DNA of 64,000 bases from JANLUX01 sp031366005. GTDB lineage: Bacteria > Bacteroidota > Bacteroidia > AKYH767-A > OLB10. The notes under the pieces were generated by a model that was given only the letters and a program-made list of their open reading frames with translations, had not been told where the DNA came from and ran no database searches. Below are positions 61,616-64,000 of this stretch, piece by piece (positions within the stretch are counted from its first letter, which is position 1; every line of letters starts with the position of its first letter). Both the position numbers and the translations under genes were made by a program. The stretch covers positions 1-64,000 of the forward strand of contig JANLZB010000056.1 of the NCBI GenBank assembly GCA_031366005.1, given 5' to 3'.

Positions 61616-63925
61616 TTAATCGAAATGCAACAACTCTCCTGTGGTAGCCACTACGGGCTGGTTCAGTTTTCTGGATTGTGCATCAACCACTGCAATCGTT
61701 ATCATATTTACAATTTCACGTACACTGCTTCCGAGTTGTAAAATGTGAACAGGTTTTTTCAATCCGAGTAACACAGGTCCGATTGCTTCAGCAGCACCCA
61801 TGCTTTGTAAAAGTTTGTATGCAATATTTCCGCTGTCAAGATTCGGGAAGATCAATGTGTTTGCTCCACCGTTTATCAATTCACTAAAAGGATAATTATC
61901 TTTTAGTAGTGCAGTGTTAAATGCGAAGTTTGCCTGCATTTCGCCATCAATGATTAACGCAGGATATTTTGTTTGTAATATTTCCGTTGCCTTACGCACC
62001 TTGATTGCACTTTCTGTATTACTGCTTCCAAAATTTGAATAACTCAACATGGCAATCCGTGGTTGAAAATTAAATTGCTGAACTGCTTTGGCAGTGAGTA
62101 TCGCAATTTCTACCAGGTCTTCAGCAGATGGATCAATGTTTATGGTTGTATCAGCAAAAAATACCGGCCCGTTTTTAGTAATCATGATATACATACCAGC
62201 TACCTTACTAACATCATGCTGTGTACCAATAATTCTCAAAGCAGGTTTAATAGTGTCAGCATAATTACGTGTAAGTCCTGAAATCAATGCATCTGCCTGT
62301 CCCGTTTCCACCATCATAGCACCATAATAATTACGCTCCTGCATAATTTTTCGTGCTTCATAAAATGTAAAACCTTTACGCTTTCGTTTATCAAAAAACA
62401 ATTCACCGAATTCATTCACGGTTGCTTGTTCTTCCCGTGGATCAATAATTGGGATATTATCAATTACAAGATTATTGTCCTTTATAAGCTTTGCAATTTT
62501 TCTTTTGTTACCCAATAATATGGGTGATGCAATGCCTTCCTCTTTTACTATTTGTGCAGCTTTTAATATTTTGTAGTTATCCGCTTCAGCAAACACTACA
62601 CGTTGCGGATTTTGTTTTGCTTTGTTAGTGATAACGCGTATTAATTTATTATCCAACCCTAATCTCTTTTTGAGATCTTCCTCATAAGCTATCCAATCGG
62701 TAATTGGTTTCAATGCAACACCCGATTCAATAGCTGCTCGTGCAACTGCGGGAGCTACGGTATAAATCAATCGGTTGTCTAAGGGTTTTGGAATGATGTA
62801 TTCTTTGCCGAAGGTGATGTTCTTTTTATTGTAAGCAAGATTCACCATCTCCGGCACCGGTTGCTTGGCTAAATCAGCGAGTGCGAGTACAGCAGCAAGT
62901 TTCATAGCTTCATTAATTTGTGTCGCACGCACATCCAGTGCTCCACGGAAGATAAAAGGAAATCCTAAAACATTATTTACCTGGTTTGGATAATCACTGC
63001 GTCCTGTTGCAAAAATTAAATCGTTGCGCGAAGCCATTGCTTCTTCATAAGTAATTTCAGGATCAGGATTAGCAAGTGCAAAAACAATTGGATTTGCAGA
63101 CATGCTTTGCAGGTGATGTCCTTTTAAAATATTTCCTTTACTCAATCCGATAAAAATATCAGCACCATGCATTGCATCTTCAAGTGTGTGTAAATCACGT
63201 GAGGTTGCAAAACGGATTTTGTTTACATCCAGCTGTTCGCGATCATTCCGGATCACACCCGTACTGTCAAGCATCACGATGTTTTCAGCTTTAGCGCCCA
63301 TCGAAATATATAATGTAGTACAGGATATTGCTGAAGCGCCTGCTCCGTTCACCACAATTTTTACTTCATCTATTTTTTTATTTGCAATCTCCAATGCATT
63401 TATCAAAGCAGCCGCAGAAATAATTGCTGTTCCATGCTGGTCATCATGCATGATAGGAATTTTTAATTCTTCTTTTAGTCTTCGCTCAATTTCAAAACAC
63501 TCAGGCGCTTTTATATCTTCTAAATTAATTCCACCGAACGTTGGAGAAATGGCTTTTACTGTTTTCACAAAATCATCCACATTGGTTGCATCCACTTCAA
63601 TATCGAACACATCAATATCAGCAAAGATTTTAAAGAGCAAACCTTTTCCTTCCATCACAGGTTTTGATGCCAATGCACCAATATTTCCCAACCCTAAAAC
63701 TGCTGTTCCGTTTGAAATAACTGCAACGAGATTTCCTTTGGCAGTGTATTTATAAGCGTCTTCAGGATGTTGTTCAATTTCTAAACATGGAGCAGCAACT
63801 CCGGGAGAGTATGCCAGACTTAAATCACGTTGACTGCTATAAGGTTTGCTTGGCACCACTTCAATTTTTCCCGGTCTTCCCTGCGAATGATAATCGAGAG
63901 CTTCTTGTTTATTATTTACACTCAT
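61616..63925 (-). CDS. maeB: NADP-dependent malic enzyme, MaeB type
   Basis: 769 residues, the long two-domain form. The N-terminal malic enzyme domain (1-420) oxidatively decarboxylates malate to pyruvate; Y39 in LSLAYSPGVAAPC, the metal-binding region GGINLEDIKAPECFEIE and MHDDQHGTAII, and the nucleotide-binding VNGAGASAIS are visible. The C-terminal 330 residues resemble phosphotransacetylase (RVVFAEADNYKILKAAQI, GGANTLIFPNLDSGNIAYKL), which in MaeB proteins serves allosteric control by acetyl-CoA rather than catalysis. It supplies NADPH and pyruvate in central metabolism. The 5' region runs to the window end; no clear promoter box is visible in the 75 bp there. Confidence 0.95.
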   Translation of the reverse strand: MSVNNKQEALDYHSQGRPGKIEVVPSKPYSSQRDLSLAYSPGVAAPCLEIEQHPEDAYKYTAKGNLVAVISNGTAVLGLGNIGALASKPVMEGKGLLFKIFADIDVFDIEVDATNVDDFVKTVKAISPTFGGINLEDIKAPECFEIERRLKEELKIPIMHDDQHGTAIISAAALINALEIANKKIDEVKIVVNGAGASAISCTTLYISMGAKAENIVMLDSTGVIRNDREQLDVNKIRFATSRDLHTLEDAMHGADIFIGLSKGNILKGHHLQSMSANPIVFALANPDPEITYEEAMASRNDLIFATGRSDYPNQVNNVLGFPFIFRGALDVRATQINEAMKLAAVLALADLAKQPVPEMVNLAYNKKNITFGKEYIIPKPLDNRLIYTVAPAVARAAIESGVALKPITDWIAYEEDLKKRLGLDNKLIRVITNKAKQNPQRVVFAEADNYKILKAAQIVKEEGIASPILLGNKRKIAKLIKDNNLVIDNIPIIDPREEQATVNEFGELFFDKRKRKGFTFYEARKIMQERNYYGAMMVETGQADALISGLTRNYADTIKPALRIIGTQHDVSKVAGMYIMITKNGPVFFADTTINIDPSAEDLVEIAILTAKAVQQFNFQPRIAMLSYSNFGSSNTESAIKVRKATEILQTKYPALIIDGEMQANFAFNTALLKDNYPFSELINGGANTLIFPNLDSGNIAYKLLQSMGAAEAIGPVLLGLKKPVHILQLGSSVREIVNMITIAVVDAQSRKLNQPVVATTGELLHFD

Positions 63926-64000
63926 TATATTTTAAGTTATAAATTTTAAGTTTTGAATTATGAATTAAATCCTTTGAATAGGAATTGTCAAAACCACTTA

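Noticed and set aside
63186..63755. 189-codon plus-strand frame opposite maeB
   Set aside because: It lies entirely within the conserved malic enzyme domain on the other strand and has low-complexity Ser/Ile/Phe content.

Overview
The window looks like a piece of a Bacteroidota chromosome, most likely a Chitinophagales or Sphingobacteriia-like lineage; finer placement is a guess. The evidence is: five secreted proteins ending in a type A sorting domain of the type IX secretion system (T9SS); PKD, Ig-like and MBG-type surface modules; family markers DUF4292 and DUF5686; a Bacteroidota-style ctaB-coxIII-coxIII-coxIV-sco-DUF420 cluster; Bacteroidota -7 promoter boxes (TAnnTTTG); and AT-rich sequence. 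No rRNA, tRNA, CRISPR array, prophage or intact insertion sequence was seen.

Layout. 1-5.6 kb: a PKD adhesin cut by the window edge, a small secreted protein, Mn-type superoxide dismutase, a flavin amine oxidase and a T9SS cargo protein. 5.8-21.8 kb: one 5311-residue secreted giant protein built from repeated modules, with a subtilase/sedolisin-like domain, MBG-like domains and an unusual six-residue repeat (RNLINA), but no C-terminal sorting domain. 21.8-27.8 kb: a membrane protein with a degenerate Hpt-like tail, a T9SS cargo, a PLP aminotransferase and mannose-1-phosphate guanylyltransferase. 27.9-32.1 kb, minus strand: TPR lipoprotein, DUF4292 lipoprotein, EnvC-like M23 protein and tatA. 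A palindromic repeat sits in frame inside the EnvC signal peptide. 32.4-34.05 kb: a GAF-PAS-histidine-kinase gene split by a 7-A run and lacking its phospho-His. 34.1-36.5 kb, minus strand: sugar nucleotidyltransferase, orphan MNT, NUDIX and DsrE-like genes.

36.7-40.9 kb: haem-O synthase and terminal-oxidase accessory and subunit genes, then trhO. 42.0-42.6 kb holds three tiny single-pass membrane proteins (39, 44 and 44 residues) in tandem that resemble one another. 42.9-44.6 kb: an S74-chaperone T9SS protein with a strong terminator. 44.8-51.4 kb, minus strand: an unknown gene, a MITE-like element, then lptB, a DUF5686 outer-membrane protein, an AhpD-like protein, tatC and kdsD, an envelope-biogenesis cluster divergent from recQ. 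54-64 kb: a YdeI-like protein, a BNR-repeat T9SS protein, a lipoprotein-subtilase pair, mnmA, a YfiT/DinB protein and maeB.

The window is thus housekeeping and envelope genes (LPS, Tat, murein, haem-copper oxidase) mixed with large secreted surface proteins. The best leads for something undescribed are the RNLINA repeat inside the giant protein, the three small membrane proteins, the palindromic repeat that became part of a signal peptide, and two signalling proteins that both lack the phosphorylatable histidine.
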